Assembly: GCF_009746715.1 (NCBI RefSeq)
Contig: NZ_VRKW01000001.1
Coordinates: 744,001 to 808,000, forward strand
DNA length: 64,000 nucleotides
Direction of reading: 5' to 3'
From: Ketobacter sp. MCCC 1A13808
GTDB lineage: Bacteria > Pseudomonadota > Gammaproteobacteria > Pseudomonadales > Ketobacteraceae
The position numbers and the translations under genes are program-made. This document shows, piece after piece, positions 8,789 to 18,095 of the stretch (position 1 is its first letter; each line of letters starts with the position of its first letter). Below the pieces are notes generated by a model. The model ran no database searches, had not been told where the DNA came from, and saw only the letters and a program-made list of their open reading frames with translations.

Positions 8789-9294
8789 CGATCTAAAATC
8801 CTTCAGGGTTGGACACGTGAATTCACTTAGGCTGGGTGACCTGACTAAGGATGTCGTATTATTCTCTTCAGTCCATTTTAGCGCAATAGAAAGAGTGTGA
8901 CACTAAGACCACAAACTATCCCAATCAAGTAACAATGCGTAAGCAGCCTTTACAACTTTTTGGGCCAAATAGCTGAATCGCTCAGATCAACCAACATACT
9001 TTCCCTAAATATCGGGGCAATTCAGGTCTATAGTAACAATTGCATAAACAAGTTCACCTTCGTTACCTTGACTTTAAAGGAGCCGTAAATGCAAAATGAG
9101 CCTAGCATTTTCCCTGGATCTATTGGCACCACTTTCCCTGAATATTACTACGTTCAGTAGCAATATTCAGGGAAAGTGGTGCCGTATATCAATCAGACTA
9201 GGCAATTGAGCAGCCTGATTGAACAGCTTTTCGGGTCTGTCCCCACCGCCGGCTAACCAATCAATTGAAACCAAAAAGATAGAAACAAAAAATA
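8789..9294. other. 506-bp divergent region between two chain-length genes
   Basis: No gene seen. The right half holds a very strong hairpin (9125-9183), a weaker CAATCAG/CTGATTG inverted repeat at 9190-9221, and then a GGGTCTGTCCCC stretch of the kind often seen beside REP-type repeats. Promoters for both flanking genes must lie here but I cannot place them with confidence. Confidence 0.5.
9125..9183. repeat. perfect 22-bp inverted repeat, REP/MITE-like hairpin
   Basis: The left arm (9125-9146, starting GGCACCACTTTCCCTG) and right arm (9162-9183) are exact reverse complements. After one mismatch the hairpin continues with CTAC/GTAG around a five-base loop. There is no T-run on either side, so it does not look like a terminator. 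I found no second copy in this window. It may be a REP-like or miniature mobile element, or a structured regulatory element. Confidence 0.75.
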
Positions 9295-10743
9295 ATGGCT
9301 AGCTATATGAATTATATGAAAGTCATCTTGCAACTTATGGATCGAATTCCGAATTGGAAACGGTTTTCCTTTACCTTTTTCTCCGTACTTTGCATTGGCT
9401 TGGTGACGGTAAACATTATTCCGCCAACTTACAGATCCTTGGTCAAAATAATGTTCACGCAAGACGAAATCCCTGAACCATTGCTCAACACCACGGTAGA
9501 GGGATCAATAGAGGAAAGGGTTAAGATACTTTTCACCAAACTAACGGCACCCGAGCAAATCAAATACTATGTCGTGGAACATGAGCTAAAGTCTCATTCT
9601 CCAGATTCACTTACAGAAGAAAAAATTGACCGCTTAACGGACAACCTCCTAGATAAGCTATCCTTTAAATTCTACGAAGAAATCGTAGGTTATCAGGCCT
9701 GGGGAACGGCCATTTACAAAACCACGGGGTTCGTCATTGGAGTGGATGGCCCTGATCCAGAACTCACTGTAGCCATAATTAATGCCCTGGGCGTTGACAT
9801 GATCCTTGAAAACCAGAATTCAAGAGTTAGCGAAGCTCAAAGCGCGCTGAATTTTGTATTGTCACAAGAGACGTTCTATAAATCGAAGATAAAAGAGCTG
9901 GAAACACAGATTTCCACCTTAGAACAGACTAACTTTGATATCCTGCCAAAGCAAAATCTGGCAAACCGCAACAAACTGCTGAAGTTAAGATCTCGTGCCA
10001 ATTATTTAAGCAATACGATTGAGCTAGAAGAAAGCATTCTCAGCCAAACCAATCAGCAACTCGACTTGTTCCCATCAGACGCCAATGCGGATCAGGTAAC
10101 CGCGTATTTACAAAAATTATTAAGTGATTACAAAACCCAATTAACCATGCTTAATGAAAACTTTAAAACCGATCATCCCGATATTGTGAATCTGAAGGAA
10201 AACATACGAGAACTTGATCATCAATTGGCATCCGGAAATACCATACAAAACGCATCTATTCTGAAGCAGTCAATTTACTATAAACGAATAACCAATAAAA
10301 AAGACAAGCTTGTCTCTGAAATAACCAGAAGAAAGCTGCTTTTAAACGAAGCCAAGAAAGACATTGCCGAAATAAGCAGCATCCTCCGCAATGCTGACAA
10401 TTCAATAGAGAAACAATATAACGGGCTTGCGTTAGACCAACATATTGCACGCACGGAATTGGACGAACTAAGAAGGAAAATATACCACGCACGAGTAGCA
10501 CTCGCCCTGGAAAAATCAGGCAAGGCAGGGAGGTTAGACCTCGTGTCCCAAGCAACTCCACCCAAACGCTCAATTTACCCGAATAAAACAGCTTATTACA
10601 TCTTCATTGTTTATGTTGCTCTTTTAGCTTCCTGGATGAGCACCAAAATGCAGGCTCGAAAAAATGTCACTATAAAGAGCAGAAAAGATCTCGAATCAAT
10701 TGTCGGCTCTAGGCTGGTTTATACTATACCGACTATTCCTTAG
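9295..10743 (+). CDS. second chain-length determinant-like protein (GumC/Wzz class)
   Basis: Membrane protein of 482 residues with the same plan as the 7196-8788 product: one helix near residues 24-42, a periplasmic region with coiled coil at about 180-400, and a C-terminal helix near 435-455. The N-terminal motif PPTYRSLVKIMF and the segment EERVKILFTKLTAPE are typical of Wzz domains. It has no kinase domain. The start is weakly supported; ATG codons at residues 5 and 8 are alternatives. Two co-polymerases in one locus may set two length classes or act as a hetero-complex; this is inference. Confidence 0.8.
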   Translation: MASYMNYMKVILQLMDRIPNWKRFSFTFFSVLCIGLVTVNIIPPTYRSLVKIMFTQDEIPEPLLNTTVEGSIEERVKILFTKLTAPEQIKYYVVEHELKSHSPDSLTEEKIDRLTDNLLDKLSFKFYEEIVGYQAWGTAIYKTTGFVIGVDGPDPELTVAIINALGVDMILENQNSRVSEAQSALNFVLSQETFYKSKIKELETQISTLEQTNFDILPKQNLANRNKLLKLRSRANYLSNTIELEESILSQTNQQLDLFPSDANADQVTAYLQKLLSDYKTQLTMLNENFKTDHPDIVNLKENIRELDHQLASGNTIQNASILKQSIYYKRITNKKDKLVSEITRRKLLLNEAKKDIAEISSILRNADNSIEKQYNGLALDQHIARTELDELRRKIYHARVALALEKSGKAGRLDLVSQATPPKRSIYPNKTAYYIFIVYVALLASWMSTKMQARKNVTIKSRKDLESIVGSRLVYTIPTIP

Positions 10744-10761
10744 ACCGAATTCACAAAAACA

Positions 10762-11991
10762 TTAGGTTTCGAACACTTCCACAAGCCGTTCGATATTAGT
10801 TTCTTTTGAAAACTCATCAAAGACGTGAGATTTAGCACGAACAACCATCTGAGACCTCAATTGGACGTTTGATATCATCATCAGCATTGATTGCGCCAAA
10901 TCGGCTGGATTCTCAGGTGCGGCCAACAACCCGGTAATTTGATCTATCACCAGCTCAGGCACTCCGGAAACTTCCGTGCTAATCGAAGGGATGCCATAGG
11001 ACATTGACTCCATCAAAACGACAGGAATTCCGTCAATGTCCCCACTCTTAGCATCCTGTTCACACGCCAAGACAAAACAGTCCAGATTACGCATCCAACC
11101 CGACACTTTGGATTGATGCAAAGCGCCAACCAATTTAACTTGATTCTGGATACCGAGCTCTTTAATCAGGCTTTCGATTTCCCTGAGCTGAGGCCCACTA
11201 CCTGCGATTTGCAATTCGAGTGGTTGCTCATCACTTAATTCCAAAAGTATTTTATATGCCCGCAACAATGTAAGAAATCCCTTTTTCCGGACCAACCTGC
11301 CTAAACTACCAAAAACGAATCGCCCTCGCGTCGAATCGGGTCGACAAATGTCCTGATCTAACTCGGGCAAATCCAGGATGCATCGGATAACAGAAATTTT
11401 AGACGATTCTACTCCAATGGATTCCAAATACTTTTTATTAAACTCCGAAATGGTTACGACGGACTTGGCTCGCCGGGATTTCTCCACCAACAACTGTCCA
11501 TGGGTGTAGATGTCCGTCGCGTGCGCTGTGACGGTGAAAGGAATACCAGACAATGACGATGCGTACATTGCTACCTGGGCTGGACTATGAATGAAATGCA
11601 CGTGAAGATGATCCACATTTTTCTTGCAGAGACTTCTAGCTAAGTAACTGGAAGCAAACAACTGCACCAACAACTTCCCTTTTACCTGCCAACCTTTTAG
11701 CTCAATAGCATCATGGATAAAGAGCTGAAGCGTTTTAAATGTGGCCTTGGGGGACGCGCATAGACAAACCAAAAATGCGCATATATGCGACACTATTGAT
11801 TTCGAGTAAATTGAGTGGGCCGGTGGCAATCCGTCCTTGTACACATCGAAACTGTCCGGGTTCTCTCTAAGCGCATAGGTGGATATTGGGTAACCCAGGG
11901 AGATCAGCACTCGAATTTCACGATAAACAAACGTCTCGGATACCACCGGATATTCCGGAACTAGATAAGCAACATGTTTTTTCGGTTTCAA
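10762..11991 (-). CDS. glycosyltransferase family 4
   Basis: GT-B fold retaining glycosyltransferase, cytoplasmic face of the inner membrane. The N-terminal domain begins HVAYLVPEYPVVSETFVYREI, like colanic-acid-type WcaL enzymes. The C-terminal donor domain has GSLGRLVRKKGFLTLL and then DGIPVVLMESMSYGIPSIS, which carries the usual second acidic residue. An extra acidic loop (ACEQDAKSGDIDG) is also family-like. The TTG at 11991 has GAGGG upstream; a TTG at 12009 would add six residues. The gene follows the GT-C gene closely in a minus-strand operon. The sugar donor cannot be told. Confidence 0.85.
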   Translation of the reverse strand: MKPKKHVAYLVPEYPVVSETFVYREIRVLISLGYPISTYALRENPDSFDVYKDGLPPAHSIYSKSIVSHICAFLVCLCASPKATFKTLQLFIHDAIELKGWQVKGKLLVQLFASSYLARSLCKKNVDHLHVHFIHSPAQVAMYASSLSGIPFTVTAHATDIYTHGQLLVEKSRRAKSVVTISEFNKKYLESIGVESSKISVIRCILDLPELDQDICRPDSTRGRFVFGSLGRLVRKKGFLTLLRAYKILLELSDEQPLELQIAGSGPQLREIESLIKELGIQNQVKLVGALHQSKVSGWMRNLDCFVLACEQDAKSGDIDGIPVVLMESMSYGIPSISTEVSGVPELVIDQITGLLAAPENPADLAQSMLMMISNVQLRSQMVVRAKSHVFDEFSKETNIERLVEVFET

Positions 11992-12022
11992 GTGATCCCG
12001 CCCTCTCAAATTAACGAATGCA

Positions 12023-13756
12023 CTAGTTAATGCTTTTTACTTTATATAGTTCAATATACGGACCAGCACCACCCGATGACTCACCGATGAAAGTTTTTAC
12101 AAGTTCCAGCGTAGAGTTGTTGCGTATGCTTTCCACAAACTGCGGACCGGTTTCCATATATTTAGGGGACTTGGTTAAATAATCGGGACGAAGCACTATG
12201 TACTCGACACCTTTAGAAAGATACCCTGCCAAATCAGTCAAATTAGTGTTGTTATATAATTCCAGATCATAACGTTTTCCAGTATTGGCTTCTAATTCGA
12301 GCCGGAAATACTTAGCCTTCCCGGGTTGATTTGTTTCTTCAAAATGCTGGATCGCCAATTGAATATTTTCTCTTGAATTCAAAATTGGTGTACTACCGCG
12401 AAAACTTTGAGCGGTGAACCCCTCCACTAAAATTGTGGCATTTTCCGGAACATTTTCCTCGATCCAATTCCGGGACACCGTACGTGAGTCCTGGATTGAA
12501 AAGCGCATATTTTCCTCGATTACCCCTCTTACACCACCAATCGCCAGCAGCGCAACAAAAACTATTGATAAAACCGAATAATCCAAATGCACATGCTTAC
12601 TCAGCAATTCGGAAACAATCACAATAAACTGTGCAGCGAATAAAACGATGACAGGAATAATAGGAAGTACGTACCTGGGGAACATCAAAACAGGATCTGC
12701 AGATAGTGCTAATGCCAAAAAGAACACACCACCAAACAGCAGAAGTAATATGGCTTCTATCTTAGGTTTTAGAAGCGCAACCAGCATTCCCACCAGAGCA
12801 ATAACAAAAACGACTAGACCCATACTAGAAAAAATAGCATCGATGTAGAAAGTTAAAGGACTAAGCGCTTCCCCGCTTTCATTTAAGCCACCAATGTCGG
12901 AGGAATCCGAGCTAGCTATTTGGCTTTTATAAATCTGGAAAACACCAAGAACTACACTTTTAAAATAAATCAAAATTCCCGGATTACCCAGGATATAAAC
13001 AAGAGCGAGAAGAATACAGGCTAGAATCCACTTTTTATCAAAAGCAGCTATCAGAATGTTTCGGCTTTCAGATTTCTGGCGGACTATGTGTGCTACAAAG
13101 AACGGAAACACCAGAATAAAACCAGGCATCTTAGTCATGGACGCTAATGCAATAAAGCACGCTGCCCACAAGTAATTGCTGATCTTATTATCTTCCAGAA
13201 CCCGCAATATAAAAATAAAAGAAGCCAAACAAAGACAGGTCAGCGGAATGTCCACTGTAATATAATGGGAAAGCTGAGCGTGCAGCAAATTGACGCAGAG
13301 AAGCACCGCGGCTATGACCCCGGCCAGTCTAGAAAACACTTTACTTCCGACTTTATACATCAGAAATAAACTCAATGTTCCAATAACAGCTGTAGTAAAG
13401 CGCCCCATCAAATAGAAATAACTGGGGTCACGAATAAACAACAAAGCAAAATCTTTTGCTGATTCAACCATTCCAACCAACTTCAGGAATACAAACAAAA
13501 GCCCAAAGTCTGCGAATAGCACATAGAAATATCCACCTTTTCCTATGCGGGTAAAATCAAAACTACCGCTAGCCAGCTGCAATGCACGATTGACTTCGAA
13601 GCCTTCGTCCTCGTGATAAAGATTAGGTAGTCCGAAAGAAATACCCCACACTCTAAGCACTAAGCCAATAAATAAAACACCAAGCAACACCCACAACAAA
13701 GGAGACTGTCGCACTTCCGATATACTGCTTTTTATATGAACCCAGATTAGCTTCAT
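12023..13756 (-). CDS. GT-C type membrane glycosyltransferase (GT39/ArnT-like)
   Basis: Integral membrane protein of 577 residues with about ten or more hydrophobic helices in the first 430 residues and a periplasmic C-terminal domain. The first loop has the acidic pair in NLYHEDEGFEVNRAL, the expected catalytic position in lipid-sugar-dependent GT-C enzymes, and ITVDIPLTCLCLASF resembles the ArnT/PMT pattern. It probably adds a sugar from a polyprenyl-phosphate donor to the polysaccharide or lipid acceptor on the periplasmic side. The ATG at 13756 has GAGGGAG just upstream; a TTG 42 bases earlier lacks a site. It is in line with the GT4 gene 31 bases downstream. Confidence 0.8.
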   Translation of the reverse strand: MKLIWVHIKSSISEVRQSPLLWVLLGVLFIGLVLRVWGISFGLPNLYHEDEGFEVNRALQLASGSFDFTRIGKGGYFYVLFADFGLLFVFLKLVGMVESAKDFALLFIRDPSYFYLMGRFTTAVIGTLSLFLMYKVGSKVFSRLAGVIAAVLLCVNLLHAQLSHYITVDIPLTCLCLASFIFILRVLEDNKISNYLWAACFIALASMTKMPGFILVFPFFVAHIVRQKSESRNILIAAFDKKWILACILLALVYILGNPGILIYFKSVVLGVFQIYKSQIASSDSSDIGGLNESGEALSPLTFYIDAIFSSMGLVVFVIALVGMLVALLKPKIEAILLLLFGGVFFLALALSADPVLMFPRYVLPIIPVIVLFAAQFIVIVSELLSKHVHLDYSVLSIVFVALLAIGGVRGVIEENMRFSIQDSRTVSRNWIEENVPENATILVEGFTAQSFRGSTPILNSRENIQLAIQHFEETNQPGKAKYFRLELEANTGKRYDLELYNNTNLTDLAGYLSKGVEYIVLRPDYLTKSPKYMETGPQFVESIRNNSTLELVKTFIGESSGGAGPYIELYKVKSIN

Positions 13757-13929
13757 CGACACTCCCTCAATCCCTTCTGAGAAATTACTTATGTTCAAAG
13801 TTACTTCAGCCGCAACGTTTTACGCCAATTTGTTTGCACCTGAATCCAATAATATCTATACAACTCTCCGAGCTCTCGAAGCACGAGCCCGCCGACAATG
13901 AAAGCTCTGCGACCAACCGGCCCATTTGC

Positions 13930-14907
13930 TTACGATCCAAACCGATTCTTGAAGTATTCTGCACTCTCTTCAACACCCCGGGAATAAGGCACCCATCTAA
14001 AGCCGAAAACGTCTTCAATACTTCGGCTATCCAATTTAATATGCTGTCCCCAGAGTCTACACAATGAAGGCGGAATACTTTCAGGAAGCCAATCGCTCCG
14101 CATCCGGAATTTTCCTGAAATGCGCTCTAGAACTTTAATTGGTGGAGCTATTATTTTAGTCTCGACCGCTAATGTCCTGGAATGTAAAAATTGCAGAGGA
14201 GTAGCGTCTAATGCCAGTGCAAAATCCTGAAAATACCGATTCCAGCGCGGACTGTCAGGTGCGGCCAGATTAAATATAAACTCTCCCGAATTTTCTGAAT
14301 CCCTAATGCAGGATAATGTGGCAGCTGCGACATCGTCAACATGAACCAGGTTTGACCAGCCATCTCCTGCCTCAGCTAAATCCCCGAGGCGCGCGGAACT
14401 TAACAGCTTGCCAATTCGGTCTGTCCAGAGCTGACTACCAGGCCCGTAGATACATCCCGGCCTCAGTATATATACTGTGCCACCCTGTGAAACATAAGAG
14501 CTAAAAGCCCTTTCAGCAGCAATTTTAGCTTCGCCATACCAGCCAATATCAGCCTGCGTTGCAGCGGATTCTGCGACCAGCCCTTCCTGCCCTCCGTACA
14601 CCGACATTGTACTCATATGGACACACTTAGGTTTATGCTTGCTGTTCTGAAGTACATCAACAAGCGATACCGAAGTTTCAATTATGGTTTGTTTAGACCC
14701 TGTTACGCAATTCACCACACAGTCAACATCGGAAACGACCCGAGCCAGATGCTCCCTGTCTAGTGCATTAAGTGAGATCGCTTCTGCACCCTGCGAAGGC
14801 CCCGGCCCTCTTGACGCGATAATTGGACTACACCCTTCTTGTTCAAGTAATCTTTTTACGATTACCTGCCCCAAAAATCCCGCGCCCCCCAGAACTAATA
14901 CTTTCAT
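13930..14907 (-). CDS. NAD-dependent epimerase/dehydratase (extended SDR)
   Basis: Cytoplasmic Rossmann-fold protein of 325 residues. GGAGFLG near residues 8-14 binds the dinucleotide, VNCVTGS is the next conserved strand, and the active-site tyrosine/lysine pair sits in GWYGEAKIAAE. RPGCIYGPGSQ and LVHVDDVAAATL are normal for nucleotide-sugar epimerases and dehydratases. The start is two bases after the stop of the GMC oxidoreductase gene, so the two are translationally linked and may act on the same sugar in oxidation and reduction steps. Substrate not identifiable. Confidence 0.85.
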   Translation of the reverse strand: MKVLVLGGAGFLGQVIVKRLLEQEGCSPIIASRGPGPSQGAEAISLNALDREHLARVVSDVDCVVNCVTGSKQTIIETSVSLVDVLQNSKHKPKCVHMSTMSVYGGQEGLVAESAATQADIGWYGEAKIAAERAFSSYVSQGGTVYILRPGCIYGPGSQLWTDRIGKLLSSARLGDLAEAGDGWSNLVHVDDVAAATLSCIRDSENSGEFIFNLAAPDSPRWNRYFQDFALALDATPLQFLHSRTLAVETKIIAPPIKVLERISGKFRMRSDWLPESIPPSLCRLWGQHIKLDSRSIEDVFGFRWVPYSRGVEESAEYFKNRFGS

Positions 14908-14909
14908 GA

Positions 14910-16595
14910 CTATGCAGAGTGCCTCTGTTTCTGATGCGTACTTTTTGAATTCAAGGTAATGTGATTAACCAATCGTAAACCGAGGGCTAAAAGCGTAAGC
15001 GTTGGATTTGCCTGGCTGGAAGTTGGAAACACCGCGCTACTTGCAATATACAGGTTGTTCAGCCCATGGACCTGACAATTTTCATTGACCACACTCGTTT
15101 CCGGGTCGGCCCCCATTCTCGCCGTTCCGATATGATGCCCGCCATAAGCCCCAAATCGCATCAACTCTGCTTCGAAGCTCTCGTCATCAATTTCAAGTTT
15201 ACCTACTCCTGCCCGTTCTAGCTCATCGGCAAATACCTGCATTGTCTTACGTACCGAACTAATATCTTGCTGGGTATACCGCCAATCAATATTAATTTTT
15301 GGCATATCCAGAGCATCCGTCTCGTCAATTAAGGTTATCCGGCTTTCAGGATTTGGTTCCTGCTCACCATGCACTTCGAGGCTAAATAAATTACTTTTAT
15401 TCGTAAGAATAACGGAAGGAAACTTTCTTGATGCCAAATTCCTTTTTCGCACCCAGTTAAACGCAAATGTCAGAGTATCAAACGGCGTGGATAGTATATT
15501 TATTATATGCTTCAGATAATGGAGTATACCTTGCTCGTTACCATCTTTTAACCGAACCGCATATTCGTAGCGGATAAACCATCTCATGATATAGAGGGAA
15601 GAAAGCACGCCGTTCTTATGGGAAGGATCAATTATTTTCGGGAAGTGCAGCCGAAGCGCAACGTTATTCACCTTTAAACGCCGCTGCTCTTCTTCATTCA
15701 ACATAATTCTACGTCGACAATAAATACCTTCGGGTGATATATCATAGCCATGATGAATTGACTCTATCGGCCCGGAGAAAGTCAGCTTGCCTACGTTACC
15801 TGCAATATGACATTGATAGTAGCGTCCTACAACATCGTGTTTGTTTCCGACGCCTTCGGGGTGGATATCGTTAGACGCCAGCAACAATCGAGCAGTTTCG
15901 ATCCCACCTACAGATAGAATATAGGTTCCCCCCTTAACTGAAAACCGCTTGCCTGTCATGGTTTGGAAGTCAAGCCGATCAACTGTCTCACCTTGTTCAG
16001 TGAGTCGAATCCCAGTGCAGTTCGCGCCACTGACTACGCGTAAACCTACCTGTAATTCCAGTCGCCTTTTATACCTTATGAAAAGATTCGTTGGCCTCGA
16101 GAATCGCTCAAGACTGTTGGTATGTATCCGTTCTGATTCCAACCCCAAAATCTGCTCGGGTGTTCCTGGCGCCAATGCGGTCCTGGCGTCATAATCTGAG
16201 ATGCCGGCTTCAAGCCAGTCATTAGCTCGCTGGTAATAGGGTGTCAACTGATCAGAGGTAATTGGCCAGCCACTAAAATTAACATAAGGTCTTTGCTCAA
16301 AGTCTATCGGGTCAAATGGTACACAGCGCCCTCCCCATATCGCGGTCGTTCCACCTAAGCGTCGTTGCCGATAAGTTTCAGGGGGATTGTGCAGTGCTCT
16401 GTCAGTTACGGTTCCTGAGTAAAGTGCCTGCATGTCGTCGCTCTGGTCTGACTCACCCGACTCAAGAAGCAATACACTAAAACCAGCTTCAGCGAAATCC
16501 AGCGCCATTGGAATGCCCGCCGCACCAGCTCCGACTATCACAATTTCTGACTCCAGCACATCTCCTTCACGAACATCTGCAGTGTTTGTAATCAT
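14910..16595 (-). CDS. GMC-family FAD-dependent oxidoreductase
   Basis: Flavoprotein of 561 residues. The FAD-binding motif IVGAGAAGIPMALDFAEAG is at about residues 20-38, followed by LGGTTAIWGGRC, typical of GMC enzymes. The C-terminal half has the catalytic histidine region GGHHIGTARMG and the final SSAVFPTSSQANPTLT. GMC enzymes oxidise alcohol groups; in a polysaccharide locus and next to an SDR this one may oxidise a sugar hydroxyl. GGAA seven bases before the ATG supports the start. No signal peptide is visible, so it is probably cytoplasmic. Confidence 0.85.
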   Translation of the reverse strand: MITNTADVREGDVLESEIVIVGAGAAGIPMALDFAEAGFSVLLLESGESDQSDDMQALYSGTVTDRALHNPPETYRQRRLGGTTAIWGGRCVPFDPIDFEQRPYVNFSGWPITSDQLTPYYQRANDWLEAGISDYDARTALAPGTPEQILGLESERIHTNSLERFSRPTNLFIRYKRRLELQVGLRVVSGANCTGIRLTEQGETVDRLDFQTMTGKRFSVKGGTYILSVGGIETARLLLASNDIHPEGVGNKHDVVGRYYQCHIAGNVGKLTFSGPIESIHHGYDISPEGIYCRRRIMLNEEEQRRLKVNNVALRLHFPKIIDPSHKNGVLSSLYIMRWFIRYEYAVRLKDGNEQGILHYLKHIINILSTPFDTLTFAFNWVRKRNLASRKFPSVILTNKSNLFSLEVHGEQEPNPESRITLIDETDALDMPKINIDWRYTQQDISSVRKTMQVFADELERAGVGKLEIDDESFEAELMRFGAYGGHHIGTARMGADPETSVVNENCQVHGLNNLYIASSAVFPTSSQANPTLTLLALGLRLVNHITLNSKSTHQKQRHSA

Positions 16596-16651
16596 TAACG
16601 TTCCAAATACAAATTAAAAGTAGTCATACAAATCTGAATAAGTCACAGATA

Positions 16652-18040
16652 TTAAGCCAATGCAGCAGAGCCGAACCTACTATCAATAGAATTCTGACGA
16701 TTCCCCAACATGAGTTTTTTCTTATCTGAGAGTGCGAGAAGAAAGCCGAACAGCATATAGGCATATTGCCAATAGTCTGTTGCTGTATATCGAAGATACT
16801 CAATTTTTATCTGATCGAACAGAAAATACAAAATTAATAGCGTCGCAAGCTTGGGGAAATTGTCCAGGTAAACATCCCCGGTTTCCCCTTTTATTGCCGA
16901 CCCAACCCTGCTTAGCATAGCCAGGAAAAAAATCACATATGCGCTAAGCCCAACCAACCCCACTGTACAAAGTATGAACAAATACAAATTGTGCGGTGGT
17001 GGATCCATCACAGTATGATCAGGTATATCCATTTCTTTTTCCATGAACAAATTCAGTCTTGGCCCGTGTCCCAGCAACGGTTTCTCTTCAAAGAGTTTTA
17101 TCGCTGCAGGCCAGGTTTTGGAGCGCGTATCCGGGACACCACCCTCAATCTCTGTTCCTTCAAGTCGATCGAACAAACGATTGTAGCTGGTATAGTTAAC
17201 GACTATTACGGCCGCAACCACAAATAGAACCAAGCTGGAAGCGAGCAATTTTATCACCCGAACCACGCCGAGCACATTGCTCATAGACATCAGGAACACT
17301 GCAAAAAACAATATTAAACCAATGAGCCCTCCCCTATTCCCCGTGGCGATCAAACAACCCAGGTTGGCCAAGGTTAATAGAATTAGATAGGGTTTCTTTT
17401 TCTTGTTTTGAGAACAGATAAGGTCATAACAAATCAGTAAGATCGAGATCACGAGGTACTCTGCAATTAAGCCAGGCATAGTCGACCCAAACGGCCCAGC
17501 CAATCGTAAGTCATCACCAGTCCGAGCAGGCACAATAGAAAAGGAGATCCCGCCCCCCAGGTTGATTGAATACTGATCTCCCGCCCACATTTGCAAAACA
17601 TTGTAAAGTAACACCAGAACGTTTAAAACGTGCACCAAATTAAAAAAATACTCGTATGACTTGAGTTTCAGTACGAAATTGTAAACAAGGGCCATACTCA
17701 AGAAACTCGATACTAATGCTATCAAATAGTAAATATGATCGAGATTCTGCACTGGATGCACCTGAGTCAGGCTTAAAAAGTAACAAAACAATATTGCAGC
17801 CAGCGCAGGTAATAGCGGTATCGAGGTAAGTGATTTTCTTAGGTAAAGAAAGAAGGAAAACAAAAATGCCAATACAACATTGAGCGTTGCGTACCGTGTA
17901 TCTACGATCTGAAACGGAATTAATAGTACAAAAAAGCTAACGAGGAATTTTTCTGAGGCGCGGTAACTCAAAATCAAGGCGACAAAACACAACACCAAAG
18001 CCCCGCCAATCTGGTAGATTTGAGATAGCGTCAGTTCCAT
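16652..18040 (-). CDS. O-antigen polymerase/ligase family (Wzy/WaaL-like)
   Basis: Integral membrane protein of 462 residues with about eleven to twelve helices. The large periplasmic loop in the second half contains RSKTWPAAIKLFEEKPLLGHGP and DPPPHNLYLFILCTVG, the conserved O-antigen ligase/polymerase signature with its histidine. As the only such protein in the first 21 kb, it is the best candidate for the polymerase that joins repeat units flipped by the Wzx-like protein. Ligase function cannot be excluded from sequence. It lies within the minus-strand run between the sulfotransferase and GMC genes. Confidence 0.8.
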   Translation of the reverse strand: MELTLSQIYQIGGALVLCFVALILSYRASEKFLVSFFVLLIPFQIVDTRYATLNVVLAFLFSFFLYLRKSLTSIPLLPALAAILFCYFLSLTQVHPVQNLDHIYYLIALVSSFLSMALVYNFVLKLKSYEYFFNLVHVLNVLVLLYNVLQMWAGDQYSINLGGGISFSIVPARTGDDLRLAGPFGSTMPGLIAEYLVISILLICYDLICSQNKKKKPYLILLTLANLGCLIATGNRGGLIGLILFFAVFLMSMSNVLGVVRVIKLLASSLVLFVVAAVIVVNYTSYNRLFDRLEGTEIEGGVPDTRSKTWPAAIKLFEEKPLLGHGPRLNLFMEKEMDIPDHTVMDPPPHNLYLFILCTVGLVGLSAYVIFFLAMLSRVGSAIKGETGDVYLDNFPKLATLLILYFLFDQIKIEYLRYTATDYWQYAYMLFGFLLALSDKKKLMLGNRQNSIDSRFGSAALA

Positions 18041-18095
18041 ATCAAGCGCGTTCCAATTTGAATTTAAAAATATTCATATACACATATTGCAATCA

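Noticed and set aside
9121-9141. TTGGCACCACTTTCCC read as a sigma-54 promoter
   Set aside because: The -12 GC is missing at the correct spacing, and the bases are part of the inverted repeat.
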